Shown here one piece after another: positions 18,025 through 26,771 of a DNA stretch of 64,000 nucleotides (position 1 is its first letter; each line of letters opens with the position of its first letter). Location: NCBI RefSeq assembly GCF_000472445.1, contig NZ_AXAJ01000019.1, positions 1 through 64,000 on the forward strand. Direction: 5' to 3'. The notes below the pieces were generated by a model, which saw only the letters and a list, made by a program, of their open reading frames with translations, was not told the DNA's origin and searched no databases. Both the position numbers and the translations under genes were made by a program. Source of the DNA: Burkholderia sp. WSM2230. Its GTDB lineage: Bacteria > Pseudomonadota > Gammaproteobacteria > Burkholderiales > Burkholderiaceae.

Positions 18025-18654
18025 CTAGAAGTCGATGCGCGCTGCACGCAGAAGGGCAGCGGTTTCAAAAAGCGGCAAACCCATGATACCTGAATAGGAC
18101 CCGTCGATATGCTCGATAAACTCCGCGGCGCGTCCCTGCACACCGTATGCGCCCGCCTTGCCGAGCGGCTCGCCGCTCTTCACGTAGCGGCGAATCGCGT
18201 CTGCGTGCAACGCAGCAACGCGCACCTTGGACACGGACAGCGCGGCAGGCAGCAACTCGCCCTGTGCATCCACCACGGCGACGGCGGTCAGCACTTCGTG
18301 AGCGCGGCCCGCGAGACGTGTGAGCATCGCCGCGGCGTCGTCGGCGTCGAGAGGTTTGCCGAGGATCGCGTCGTCGATCGTGACCGTTGTGTCCGCAACG
18401 AGAATGGGCCGCGCGACATGACCGCCGGCTACGAGGCGCGCATGCGCGGCACGCGCTTTGGCCACGCAGACGCGCTCTACATAGTCGCGCGCCCGCTCGC
18501 CGGGCAGCTCGGCTTCGAGCGCTTCGGCGTCTTCATCGGGGCGGGGCAGCAGCAGTTCAAAGCGCACGCCGATCTGCTGCAACAACTCCTGACGGCGCGG
18601 ACTCTGCGAAGCAAGATAGACGAACGGATGCAGCGAAGCGGCGGACGTTGGCAT
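18025..18654 (-). CDS. maf: Maf/YhdE family nucleotide pyrophosphatase
   Basis: 209 residues. The N-terminal ASQSPRRQELLQQIG is the Maf nucleotide-binding signature, followed by VADTTVTIDDAILGKP with the catalytic Asp and the GAYGVQGRAAEFIEHIDGSYSGIMGLP C-terminal signature. Maf proteins hydrolyse non-canonical or dTTP/UTP nucleotides to monophosphates (house-cleaning). The YGVQG form fits the YhdE (dTTP/UTP) subgroup. It is co-transcribed with rng. Confidence 0.92.
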   Translation of the reverse strand: MPTSAASLHPFVYLASQSPRRQELLQQIGVRFELLLPRPDEDAEALEAELPGERARDYVERVCVAKARAAHARLVAGGHVARPILVADTTVTIDDAILGKPLDADDAAAMLTRLAGRAHEVLTAVAVVDAQGELLPAALSVSKVRVAALHADAIRRYVKSGEPLGKAGAYGVQGRAAEFIEHIDGSYSGIMGLPLFETAALLRAARIDF

Positions 18655-18971
18655 GGAGAGTCTCGAACAAACGGATTATGTGAGCGTGCGATGAGGGTGG
18701 TGACGATTGCGCAAGCCGAGCGTGGCGAGTGTCGGTCAGCGATCCACCGTATCCACGTGCTAGCCGAACCGCAAGCCCGCCCAGGCACTCGCCGCACTGC
18801 ACGATGATGCGCGCGGCTGAAACGCGTGGACAAGCAGGTGAGCGCTTCGCCACGCCTGCCGTTCGCGAGCGCCGTGAACCCTTGCGGCAACTGGGCAATG
18901 AAGGCCACCACGCCAGCAGACACCGGGACGCAAAACGCCTCCAGCGCCTCGGGCAGCCCGACCCCTCCCGC
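18655..18971. other. Intergenic stretch, no feature recognised
   Basis: About 317 bp between rlmH and maf. Open frames on both strands here have no recognisable family content and look like GC-rich chance frames. No stable terminator or RNA was evident by eye. Confidence 0.4.
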
Positions 18972-19442
18972 TCACGCGCGATGATAAGGATGATTCTGCG
19001 TGATGGTCCACGCGCGGTAAAGCTGTTCGGCGAGCAGCACGCGCACCATCGCGTGCGGCAACGTGAGGCTGGAGACGCGCAGCAGCATGTCCGCGCGCGC
19101 CTTCAGTTCGGGGTCCAGTCCGTCCGCGCCGCCGATCAGAAACGCGATGTCGCGTCCGTCCTGTTGCCAGCCGGGCAGGGCGCCCGCAAGCTGCATCGTG
19201 GTCCAGTCCTTGCCGCGTTCGTCGAGCGCGATAATGCGCGCGTTTTTCGGCAATGCGGCTTCGATCTTCACGCGCTCGGCGGCCATCACACTCTCGGCCG
19301 GCCGCCCGGACGAACGCTGCTCCGGTTTGATCTCGCGCAGTTCGATGCGCAGTTCAGCCGGCATGCGTTTCGCGTATTCGTCGAAGCCGGTGGCGATCCA
19401 GTCCGGCATCTTGTGGCCGACGGCGAGAATGTGCAGTTTCAT
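18972..19442 (-). CDS. rlmH: 23S rRNA (pseudouridine1915-N3)-methyltransferase RlmH
   Basis: 156 residues, a minimal SPOUT methyltransferase. It shows MKLHILAVGHKMPDWIATGFDEYAKR at the start and the SAM-binding trefoil knot FLIGGADGLDPELKARAD near residue 105. RlmH acts on assembled 70S ribosomes. The neighbouring rsfS, 50 bp upstream in transcription order, is the classical partner gene. Confidence 0.96.
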   Translation of the reverse strand: MKLHILAVGHKMPDWIATGFDEYAKRMPAELRIELREIKPEQRSSGRPAESVMAAERVKIEAALPKNARIIALDERGKDWTTMQLAGALPGWQQDGRDIAFLIGGADGLDPELKARADMLLRVSSLTLPHAMVRVLLAEQLYRAWTITQNHPYHRA

Positions 19443-19492
19443 GAAGGCTCTGAAGCTCTGGCCGCGGACTCGTACCGCGGCCGATCAGCCGC

Positions 19493-19948
19493 TTACTTGC
19501 GGCGCGCGGCGGTCTTGCGCGCGGGCTTCTTCACGGCCGGCGCTTCCTCGTCCTCGTCTTCTTCGTCGGGCTCGCTCGAACGCGCGCCGCCGAACGGGTC
19601 AGGCGTGGACAGCTTGATGCGCACCGGCTTTTCGCCCCAGATTTCCTCGAGGTTGTAGTACTGGCGCAGCGCCGGTTGCAGGATGTGGACGATCGCGTCG
19701 CCGCAATCCACCAGCACCCATTCGCCGATGTCCTCGCCCTCGGTGCTGACGATTTCGCCGCCGGCTTCTTTCACGCCTTCGCGCACGCTCGAGGCGAGCG
19801 CCTTGGTTTGCCGGTTCGAGGTGCCGCTCGCGACGATCACGCGATCGAACAGCGCGGTCAGATGGCTGGTGTTGAACACCCTGATGTCTTGCGCCTTGAC
19901 GTCTTCGAGAGCGTCGACGATCACGCGTTGCAGTTTGCGAATATCCAT
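19493..19948 (-). CDS. rsfS: Ribosomal silencing factor RsfS
   Basis: 151 residues from ATG 19948 (MDIRKLQRVIVDALEDVKAQD). The RsfS core ends near residue 115 and includes IVASGTSNRQTKALASSV and GEWVLVDCGDAIVHI. It binds L14 on the 50S subunit and blocks subunit joining during starvation. A C-terminal tail of about 35 residues, first acidic (DEEDEDEE) then Lys/Arg/Ala-rich, exceeds the E. coli length. It begins 4 bp after nadD, so coupling is likely. Confidence 0.95.
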   Translation of the reverse strand: MDIRKLQRVIVDALEDVKAQDIRVFNTSHLTALFDRVIVASGTSNRQTKALASSVREGVKEAGGEIVSTEGEDIGEWVLVDCGDAIVHILQPALRQYYNLEEIWGEKPVRIKLSTPDPFGGARSSEPDEEDEDEEAPAVKKPARKTAARRK

Positions 19949-19952
19949 AGGG

Positions 19953-20693
19953 TTACCGGTGGTACAGATGATGTTGAAGGATGTAGTCCCACACCGCGGT
20001 GGGGACATGGCTTGCGGCCTCGCCGTGCTGTTCGCCGCCCACATGAGCAAGCCGCTGGCTCACCTGCTCGCGCAGATGCGCGCGAATGTCGGTGGCCGAG
20101 ACATTGAACGCAAGCGTCGTGTCGATCAGCAAATGGCCGCAAGGTGTGGCTTGCAGAACTTCGGCGCTGGCGCGGCGCGCGTCGATTTCTTTCGCGACCG
20201 CGGGCGGAATCGACGCGAGATCGAAACCGGGCCGCGTGGCCGCGCAGATGTGCGCGAGGTCGAACAGGCGCCGCCAGTCGCGCCATGTGTCGAGATGCAC
20301 GAGTTGATCGGCGCCGATCAGCAAGGCAATCGATACGTCGCTGCCTTCCCGTTCGCGCCAGCGTTGCAGCGTGTCGACCGTGTAGGTCGGGCCTTCGTGC
20401 TCGATTTCGTCGGTTGCGACGCGTACCGTGACGCCAGGCACCTTCAGTTCGCTTGCCGCGGCGCGCGTCATCGCCAGCCGATGCACAGCGGGCGACACGT
20501 CCGCTTTCTGCCAGGGCTGGCCGGCCGGCAGCAGCACCAGCTCGGTCAGTCGCAGCACGTCGGCGAAACGCCGCGCGAGCGCGAGATGGCCGTCGTGGAT
20601 GGGGTCGAAGGTGCCGCCGAGCAAACCGATCCGGCGAGGCAATGCAACGGGATGAGCGTTAGGCTTCAGGTGAAGATCCTTTGTCGTAGCCAC
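19953..20693 (-). CDS. nadD: Nicotinate-nucleotide adenylyltransferase
   Basis: 246 residues from a GTG start at 20693. The nucleotidyltransferase motif LGGTFDPIHDGHL is near residue 25 and the ISATDIR-type motif appears as VSATDIRAHL near the C-terminus. NadD makes deamido-NAD from nicotinate mononucleotide and ATP. The first 20 residues are not conserved in the family, so a later start is possible, but no better ATG lies before the P-loop. It is placed between hemF and rsfS, all in one direction. Confidence 0.93.
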   Translation of the reverse strand: MATTKDLHLKPNAHPVALPRRIGLLGGTFDPIHDGHLALARRFADVLRLTELVLLPAGQPWQKADVSPAVHRLAMTRAAASELKVPGVTVRVATDEIEHEGPTYTVDTLQRWREREGSDVSIALLIGADQLVHLDTWRDWRRLFDLAHICAATRPGFDLASIPPAVAKEIDARRASAEVLQATPCGHLLIDTTLAFNVSATDIRAHLREQVSQRLAHVGGEQHGEAASHVPTAVWDYILQHHLYHR

Positions 20694-20730
20694 GTATGAG
20701 GCAGTGCGCGGGTCCGGGTGTCCGGAGCGC

Positions 20731-21654
20731 TCACACCCACTCGCGCGGCACGAGAAAATCGCTGTAAAGGCGCGCCTCAGGCGTGCCCGGTTCGGGCTGC
20801 CAGTTGTAGCGCCAGTTCACCACAGGCGGCATCGACATCAGAATCGATTCGGTGCGTCCGCCGCTCTGCAGCCCAAACAGTGTGCCACGGTCGAAGACCA
20901 GATTGAACTCGACGTAACGTCCGCGCCGGTAAGCCTGGAAATCGCGCTCGGCCTGGCCGTACGGAATGTTGCGGCGCTTTTCGATGATCGGCAGATACGC
21001 CTTGAGGAATCCCTCGCCCACGCTTTTCAGCATCGCGAACGATTGATCGAAGCCCGGCGCCGAGTAATCGTCGAAAAAAATCCCGCCGATGCCGCGCGGC
21101 TCGTTCCTGTGCTTGAGGAAGAAGTACTCGTCGCACCAGCGCTTGAAACTCGGGTAGAGGTCGGCGCCATAAGGTTCGAGCGCGTCGCGGCAGGTGCGGT
21201 GAAAGTGTTGCGCGTCTTCTTCGTAACCGTAGTAGGGCGTCAGATCCATGCCGCCGCCGAACCAGAACACGGGTTCTTCGCCCGGCTTGGTCGCGATCAG
21301 CAGGCGCACGTTCATATGCACGGTCGGGCAGTGCGGATTGTGCGGATGCAGCACGAGCGACACGCCCATCGCTTCGAAGCCGCGCCCGGCCAGTTGCGGA
21401 CGCGCCGCGCTCGCGGAGCCCGGCAGCGCGTCGCCGGCCACATCCGAAAAACCGATGCCCGCGCGCTCGAAGAAGTTGCCGCCCTCCAGAATGCGGGTGC
21501 AGCCGCCGCCGCGCAGCTTTTCGCCGGGCGTGCGCTGCCATGCGTCGGTGGCGAACGGCTTGCCGTCGAAAGCGCCCAGCGTGTCCGCGATATGGGTTTG
21601 CAGGCCTTGCAGCCAGGTGCGCACGGCCTGTGCGTCGTAGCTCGAATCGGTCAT
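20731..21654 (-). CDS. hemF: Oxygen-dependent coproporphyrinogen-III oxidase
   Basis: 307 residues from ATG 21654 (MTDSSYDAQAVRTWL). Conserved HemF blocks are present: GGNFFERAGIGFSDV, HPHNPHCPTVHMNVRL with active-site His, and FWFGGGMDLTPYYGYEEDA. The enzyme uses oxygen to convert coproporphyrinogen III to protoporphyrinogen IX in haem synthesis, implying aerobic growth. It is 37 bp upstream of nadD and 110 bp downstream of purD. Confidence 0.96.
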   Translation of the reverse strand: MTDSSYDAQAVRTWLQGLQTHIADTLGAFDGKPFATDAWQRTPGEKLRGGGCTRILEGGNFFERAGIGFSDVAGDALPGSASAARPQLAGRGFEAMGVSLVLHPHNPHCPTVHMNVRLLIATKPGEEPVFWFGGGMDLTPYYGYEEDAQHFHRTCRDALEPYGADLYPSFKRWCDEYFFLKHRNEPRGIGGIFFDDYSAPGFDQSFAMLKSVGEGFLKAYLPIIEKRRNIPYGQAERDFQAYRRGRYVEFNLVFDRGTLFGLQSGGRTESILMSMPPVVNWRYNWQPEPGTPEARLYSDFLVPREWV

Positions 21655-21764
21655 CAATGCAGGTGCAGAAGGCGGCACGGGTGCCGCAGGTTCGTCGTGA
21701 AGCGCCGCCGCGCACCCGCAGTGTAGCGCCGTTGACGCCACGCCCGGGCGCGGCGGCCGGCGTC

Positions 21765-23063
21765 TCAGTGCTTCCCTTCCGCTCTGGCGTCGTGCTTGCG
21801 GGTCAGCGCGCGGTAGCCGATGTCGCGCCGGTACTGCATGCCGTCGAATGAGATCTGGTTGATCGTTTCGTACGCGACCGACTGCGCGCTGCGCACCGAG
21901 TCGGCCAGACCCACCACGCACAGCACGCGCCCGCCCGAGGTGACCAGCTTGCCGTCCTTGAGCGTGGTGCCCGCGTGGAAGGTGACCGAATCCACGGTTT
22001 CCGCGGGAATGTCGTTGATGCGGTCGCCCTTGCGCGGCGTATCCGGGTAGTTGTACGCGGCGAGCACCACGCCGAGCGCGGTGCGGCGGTCCCACTCCAG
22101 TTCCACCGTGTCGAGCGTGCCGGCGATGGCCTGCTCGACCACCTTCGAGTAGTCGCCCTTCAGACGCGCCATGATCGGCTGCGTTTCCGGGTCGCCCATA
22201 CGGCAGTTGAACTCGAGCGTCTTCGGGTTGCCTTGCGCGTCGATCATCAGGCCGGCGTACAGGAAGCCGGTGTAGCGGATGCCTTCCTTTTCCATGCCGC
22301 GCACCGTCGGCAGGATGATCTCGCGCATCACGCGCGCGTGCAGTTGCGGCGTGACGATCGGCGCGGGCGAATACGCGCCCATGCCGCCGGTGTTCGGGCC
22401 CTGATCGCCGTCGAGCAGACGCTTGTGGTCCTGGCTCGACGCGAGCGGCAGCACATGCTTGCCGTCCACCATCACGATGAAGCTCGCTTCCTCGCCGGCC
22501 AGAAACTCCTCGATCACCACGCGCGCGCCCGCGTCGCCGAGTTTGTTGTCCGAGAGCATCATGTCCACGGCGGCGTGCGCTTCTTCCAGCGTTTGCGCAA
22601 CCACGACGCCCTTGCCGGCAGCGAGGCCGTCGGCCTTGATGACGATCGGCGCGCCCTTGGCGTTCAGATACGCGTGCGCGGCGGCGACGTCGGCGAAGGT
22701 TTCATACTCGGCCGTCGGGATCGCGTGACGCTTCATGAACGCCTTCGCGAAGTCTTTCGAGCTTTCGAGCTGCGCCGCTTCCCTGGTCGGCCCGAAAATC
22801 TTCAGCCCGCGCGAGCGGAACAGATTGACGATGCCCGCTGCGAGCGGCGCTTCCGGCCCGACCAGCGTGAAGGCAATCTGTTCTTTCTCGACGAAATCGG
22901 CGAGCGCGGCCGGCTCGGTGATGTCGACGTTGCGCAGGCGCTCGTCCTGGGCGGTGCCGCCGTTGCCAGGAGCCACGTAGACGAGCTGGACCCGCGGCGA
23001 CTGCGCGAGCTTCCATGCGAGCGCATGTTCGCGACCGCCGGAACCGACGACGAGTAACTTCAT
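21765..23063 (-). CDS. purD: Phosphoribosylamine--glycine ligase
   Basis: 432 residues. The N-terminal domain begins MKLLVVGSGGREHALAWKLA, and the ATP-grasp domain contains IKADGLAAGKGVVVAQ, GPNTGGMGAYSPAP and the metal-binding LEFNCRMGDPETQ. PurD performs the second step of purine synthesis, joining glycine to phosphoribosylamine. It shows full family length and nothing odd. A short C-terminal tail, KHDARAEGKH, is variable in the family. Confidence 0.96.
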   Translation of the reverse strand: MKLLVVGSGGREHALAWKLAQSPRVQLVYVAPGNGGTAQDERLRNVDITEPAALADFVEKEQIAFTLVGPEAPLAAGIVNLFRSRGLKIFGPTREAAQLESSKDFAKAFMKRHAIPTAEYETFADVAAAHAYLNAKGAPIVIKADGLAAGKGVVVAQTLEEAHAAVDMMLSDNKLGDAGARVVIEEFLAGEEASFIVMVDGKHVLPLASSQDHKRLLDGDQGPNTGGMGAYSPAPIVTPQLHARVMREIILPTVRGMEKEGIRYTGFLYAGLMIDAQGNPKTLEFNCRMGDPETQPIMARLKGDYSKVVEQAIAGTLDTVELEWDRRTALGVVLAAYNYPDTPRKGDRINDIPAETVDSVTFHAGTTLKDGKLVTSGGRVLCVVGLADSVRSAQSVAYETINQISFDGMQYRRDIGYRALTRKHDARAEGKH

Positions 23064-23310
23064 GTGAATCCCCGAAACTTAGAAACCAAAAACGGCGGCC
23101 GCCCTATGCGGCGGCGAGCCGTGCAATAACTGTGAGTCCGCCATGCCGGCCGCCGGGTGAGGCGGGCGCAGCGCACGGCGGGACCGGATGAAGGCAGCGC
23201 ACAGGCGCCGGCGCCGACGCGCCGGCTCGGCTACGCCCGTTCAGCAGCAACGTTGAAGCGAGCCGGCGGCATGCGCGGCACAAGCGCCGCGCGCGCCGGC
23301 AAGCAGTGCT

Positions 23311-24039
23311 TCATTCGTCGGCGATCGCGGCGTTTGTATAGACTTCCTGCACGTCGTCCAGATTTTCCAGCGCGTCGAGCAGCTTCTGCATTTTTACGGC
23401 GTCGTCACCGGTGAACTCGACTTCCGTCTGAGGTTTCATCGTGACCTCGGCCACTTCGGCCTTGAAGCCTGCTGCTTCCAGCGCGGCCTTGACCTTCGGG
23501 AAATCGTTCGGCGGACACAGCACTTCAATGCTGCCATCTTCGTTCGTGACCACGTCGTCGGCGCCGGCTTCGAGCGCGGCTTCCATCAGCTTGTCTTCGG
23601 GCGTGCCCGGCGCGAACAGGAATTGGCCGACGTGATCGAACATGAACGACACCGAGCCGTCCGTGCCCATATTGCCGCCGTTCTTCGAGAACGCGTGGCG
23701 CACTTCCGCCACCGTGCGCGTACGGTTGTCGGTCATGGTGTCGACGATCACCGCCGCACCGCCGATGCCGTAGCCTTCGTAGCGGATTTCCTCGTAGTTC
23801 GCGCCGTCCACACCGCCCACGCCGCGCTGGATCGCACGGTTGACGTTGTCTTTGGGCATGTTGGCGTCGTACGCCTTTTCGACGGCGAGCCGCAGACGCG
23901 GATTCGAGTCGATGTCGCCGCCGCCCATGCGCGCCGCGACCTGGATTTCCTTGATGAGCCGCGTCCAGACCTTGCCGCGCTTGGCATCGGCCGCTGCCTT
24001 CTTATGCTTGATGTTGGCCCATTTCGAATGACCCGCCAT
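23311..24039 (-). CDS. yebC: YebC/PmpR family transcriptional/translation regulator
   Basis: 242 residues from ATG 24039 with the invariant start MAGHSKWANIKHKKAA and the GYGIGGAAVIVDTMTDNRTRT segment. YebC-type proteins were described as DNA-binding regulators and more recently some members are reported to relieve ribosome stalling at proline stretches; which applies here is not evident. It is transcribed towards purD with a 247-bp gap, so it may have its own transcript. Confidence 0.93.
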   Translation of the reverse strand: MAGHSKWANIKHKKAAADAKRGKVWTRLIKEIQVAARMGGGDIDSNPRLRLAVEKAYDANMPKDNVNRAIQRGVGGVDGANYEEIRYEGYGIGGAAVIVDTMTDNRTRTVAEVRHAFSKNGGNMGTDGSVSFMFDHVGQFLFAPGTPEDKLMEAALEAGADDVVTNEDGSIEVLCPPNDFPKVKAALEAAGFKAEVAEVTMKPQTEVEFTGDDAVKMQKLLDALENLDDVQEVYTNAAIADE

Positions 24040-24542
24040 ACCTTTCTCCGTCGCGCGCGCCAGCGGGGCGCACGCATTGTGCAATTGTCGTTGCGATTTT
24101 CCGGGCGCTCGTAAAAGGCGCGCCTCGATGTCAAATTCTTGCCGGTGGTTCTGTCTGACCGCTTTGCGCCGCGTTCGGCTGGCGGCCGCGCCTGTTTTTG
24201 CGTCTGCCTGACAAGCCATGGCCGATAAGCATGGCCAATAAGCATGACCAATAAGCGGGGGCCGGCTGCTCGTCACGCGGCACACGCCGCGCGGGCTTTT
24301 GCAGCTTTCCCGGTCAGCTCGCGAGGCGCACCGGAATGCCCGCCGCGCCTCGCGTTGCGCGCGAGGCCGTGGTTCGGGCGGATTCGAATTTTATCACGCC
24401 GCGGGGCTGCGGCAGTGGCCGGCGTGGCTTGAAACTGCACGAAAAGTGTGCGGAAAGTGTGCTTTTGGGGCGTGAATCCACACACCGCACGGCTGTTTTC
24501 CGACGTGAATCCACACACCGCACGGCTGTTTTCCGACAACCC
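24040..24542. other. Gene-free region with short tandem repeats
   Basis: About 500 bp between upp and yebC without a supported gene. It contains a three-unit 13-bp repeat (about 24213-24256, unit AAGCATGGCCAAT with changes), a doubled AAAGTGTGC motif near 24442-24462, and two perfect 33-bp units at 24471-24536. The yebC promoter should lie in the part next to 24040. Confidence 0.5.
24471..24536. repeat. Perfect 33-bp tandem duplication
   Basis: The unit begins CGTGAATCCACACACCGCAC and ends GGCTGTTTTCCGA; two identical copies abut at 24503/24504, ending 6 bp before the upp stop codon. Exact identity points to a recent duplication or an unstable minisatellite. Confidence 0.9.
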
Positions 24543-25193
24543 TTAGTTCTTCGTGCCGAACAGGCGGTCGCCCGCGTCGCCAAGACCCGGCACGATGTAC
24601 GCGTGCTCGTTCAGATGCGAGTCGAGCGACGCGACGTAGAGCTTCACGTCCGGATGCGCGTCCTGGAACACCTGCACGCCCTCGGGCGCGGCAACCAGCG
24701 CGAGGAAAAGAATGTTCCCGGCGGCCACGTTGCGGCGCTTGAGCACGTCGACCGCATGCACGGCGGAATAGCCGGTTGCGACCATCGGGTCGCAAAGAAT
24801 GAACACGCGGTCTTCCAGGTCCGGCAGGCGCACCAGATATTCCACCGGCCGGTGGTCCTCGGCGCGATAGACGCCGATGTGGCCCACGCGCGCCGACGGC
24901 ACCAGCTCCAGCAAGCCGTCCGACATGCCGATACCCGCGCGCAGCACCGGCACGATGGCGAGCTTCTTGCCTGCGATCACGGGCGCGTCGATTTCGACGA
25001 GCGGCGTGTTCAGGCGGCGCGTGGTCATCGGCAGATTGCGGGTGATTTCGTAGCCCATCAGCAGCGTGATCTCGCGCAGCAGTTCGCGGAACGTGCGCGT
25101 GGACGTGTCCCGGTCGCGCATGTGCGACAGCTTGTGCTGGATCAGCGGGTGATCGAGGATGAAGAGATTGGGGAAACGGCTGTCCTGAGTCAT
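24543..25193 (-). CDS. upp: Uracil phosphoribosyltransferase
   Basis: 216 residues from ATG 25193. It has the Upp start (MTQDSRFPNLFILDHPLIQHKL), the RAGIGMSDGLLELVPSARVGHIG block and the PRPP-binding VFILCDPMVATGYSAVHAVDVL. It salvages uracil to UMP. The end GLGDAGDRLFGTKN is the conserved C-terminus binding uracil. The downstream side carries the 33-bp tandem repeat. Confidence 0.97.
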   Translation of the reverse strand: MTQDSRFPNLFILDHPLIQHKLSHMRDRDTSTRTFRELLREITLLMGYEITRNLPMTTRRLNTPLVEIDAPVIAGKKLAIVPVLRAGIGMSDGLLELVPSARVGHIGVYRAEDHRPVEYLVRLPDLEDRVFILCDPMVATGYSAVHAVDVLKRRNVAAGNILFLALVAAPEGVQVFQDAHPDVKLYVASLDSHLNEHAYIVPGLGDAGDRLFGTKN

Positions 25194-25447
25194 GGCGGGG
25201 GCACAAGCGGCGGGTGAAAGGTCGATCCGGCCGATCCATGTCGGTCCGGAAATCGGTTCGGCGCGCCGCCGGCCGGCCAAACGACCTTGCAACGACCGGG
25301 CAAACGCGCCACGCCGCAAGTTTACCGAAAGAGTGCCACCCGAAGATACCGGAGATTGCAGCCACCCGGCGCAGCCCGGCACCGATTCTTTTAGAATCGG
25401 CTGTAACTGACAATCATCGGCACGAGGCCAACGAGGAGAACGCATAC

Positions 25448-26227
25448 ATGGATATGGGAATCGCGGGGCGCACGGCGCTCGTCTGCGCAGCCAGCAAAGG
25501 TTTGGGGCGCGGCTGCGCCGAAGCGCTCGCGGCCGAAGGCGTCAACGTGACGATCGTCGCGCGCACTGCCGGGACGCTCGAGGCGACGGCCGACCACATT
25601 CGCCGCCAAAGCGGCGTGGAAGTGAAGACGGTCGCGTGCGACATCACCACGCCGGAAGGCCGTGCCGCGGCGCTGGCGATGTGTCCGCAGCCGGACATCC
25701 TCGTCAACAACGCGGGCGGACCGCCGCCGGGCGACTTCCGCAACTTCACGCACGACGACTGGATTCGCGCGCTCGAAAGCAACATGCTCACGCCGATTGA
25801 ACTGATCCGCGCGACCATCGACTCGATGAGCGCACGCGGCTACGGGCGCATCGTCAACATCACCAGTTCGGCGGTGAAGGCGCCTATCGACGTGCTCGGC
25901 CTCTCCAACGGCGCGCGTTCGGGACTGACTGGCTTTGTCGCGGGCCTCGCGCGCAAGGTGGCGCCCACCGGCGTCACGATCAACAATCTGCTGCCGGGCA
26001 TGTTCGACACGGACCGGATCGCCGTGACCATGGCGGCCACGGCGAAGTCGCATGGCATTTCCGTCGACGAAGCGCGCCAACGGCGCATGAAGTCAATTCC
26101 CGCAGGCCGTTTTGGCACGCCCGACGAATTCGGCCGCGCCTGTGCCTTCTTGTGCAGCCTGCATGCGGGCTACATCACAGGCCAGAACTGGTTGATCGAC
26201 GGCGGCGCGTATCCCGGCACTTTCTAG
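25448..26227 (+). CDS. SDR family protein lacking the catalytic Tyr and Lys
   Basis: 259 residues with a clear Rossmann fold: ALVCAASKGLGRGCAEALA near the N-terminus and ILVNNAGGPPPGDF near residue 87. At the position of the usual YxxxK, the sequence reads LGLSNGARSGL, so the Tyr and Lys are replaced, although the Ser of NITSSAV remains. The C-terminal GQNWLIDGGAYPGTF is typical of 3-oxoacyl reductase-like SDRs. It may be an enzyme with altered chemistry or a non-catalytic binding protein. It is upstream of mgsA by 91 bp. Confidence 0.88.
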   Translation: MDMGIAGRTALVCAASKGLGRGCAEALAAEGVNVTIVARTAGTLEATADHIRRQSGVEVKTVACDITTPEGRAAALAMCPQPDILVNNAGGPPPGDFRNFTHDDWIRALESNMLTPIELIRATIDSMSARGYGRIVNITSSAVKAPIDVLGLSNGARSGLTGFVAGLARKVAPTGVTINNLLPGMFDTDRIAVTMAATAKSHGISVDEARQRRMKSIPAGRFGTPDEFGRACAFLCSLHAGYITGQNWLIDGGAYPGTF

Positions 26228-26318
26228 TGCGCCTTCGTGCGTCGTCCCAGCACCCAGCGCAGTAGTTCAAGCAGCATTACAACAACGACAATCACAACGG
26301 TTTGAGGAGTCTTACGTC

Positions 26319-26708
26319 ATGACTACCCGCATTGCGCTGATCGCGCACGATCACAAGAAGGACGACATCGTCCGCCTCGCCGGCGAATACGTCGACACGC
26401 TGCGGCGCTGCGACATCATCGCGACCGGCACGACGGGCGGGCGCATCAGCGACGCGCATGGCCTGCAGGTGGAGCGCATGCTGTCGGGTCCGCATGGTGG
26501 CGACCTGCAGATCGGCGCGCAACTCGCAGAAGGCCGCGTGGACATGGTGATCTTTCTGCGCGATCCGATGACACCGCAACCGCACGAGCCGGACATCAAT
26601 GCGCTGGTGCGCGCGTGCGACGTGCACAACATTCCGTGCGCGACCAACATTTCGACGGCACGCATGGTTCTCGACGTGCTCACGCTGCGTCTCACGCAAC
26701 AGGTCTGA
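26319..26708 (+). CDS. mgsA: Methylglyoxal synthase
   Basis: 129 residues. The fold begins RIALIAHDHKKDDIVRLA, with phosphate-binding TGTTGGRI and the signature SGPHGGDLQIGAQLAEGRVDMVIFL containing the catalytic Asp. It converts dihydroxyacetone phosphate to methylglyoxal, relieving sugar-phosphate stress. The start is the ATG after GAGGAGTCTTACGTC. It is followed by a quinone oxidoreductase on the same strand, which may help detoxify reactive carbonyl compounds (inference). Confidence 0.95.
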   Translation: MTTRIALIAHDHKKDDIVRLAGEYVDTLRRCDIIATGTTGGRISDAHGLQVERMLSGPHGGDLQIGAQLAEGRVDMVIFLRDPMTPQPHEPDINALVRACDVHNIPCATNISTARMVLDVLTLRLTQQV

Positions 26709-26771
26709 CGCCGCATGGGCCGGGTACATTGGCAAGACAATCAGCCCGCATTCGCCATCAAGGAGACGTGA

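Noticed and set aside
18477..18923. Minus-strand frames in the rlmH-maf gap as a small gene
   Set aside because: Three overlapping frames are all open, as expected by chance in GC-rich DNA; none has a recognisable motif or ribosome-binding site.
25448..26227. SDR gene as a pseudogene
   Set aside because: The active-site residues are replaced but the frame, length, ribosome-binding region and all structural motifs are intact, so it is better read as a functional divergent subfamily.
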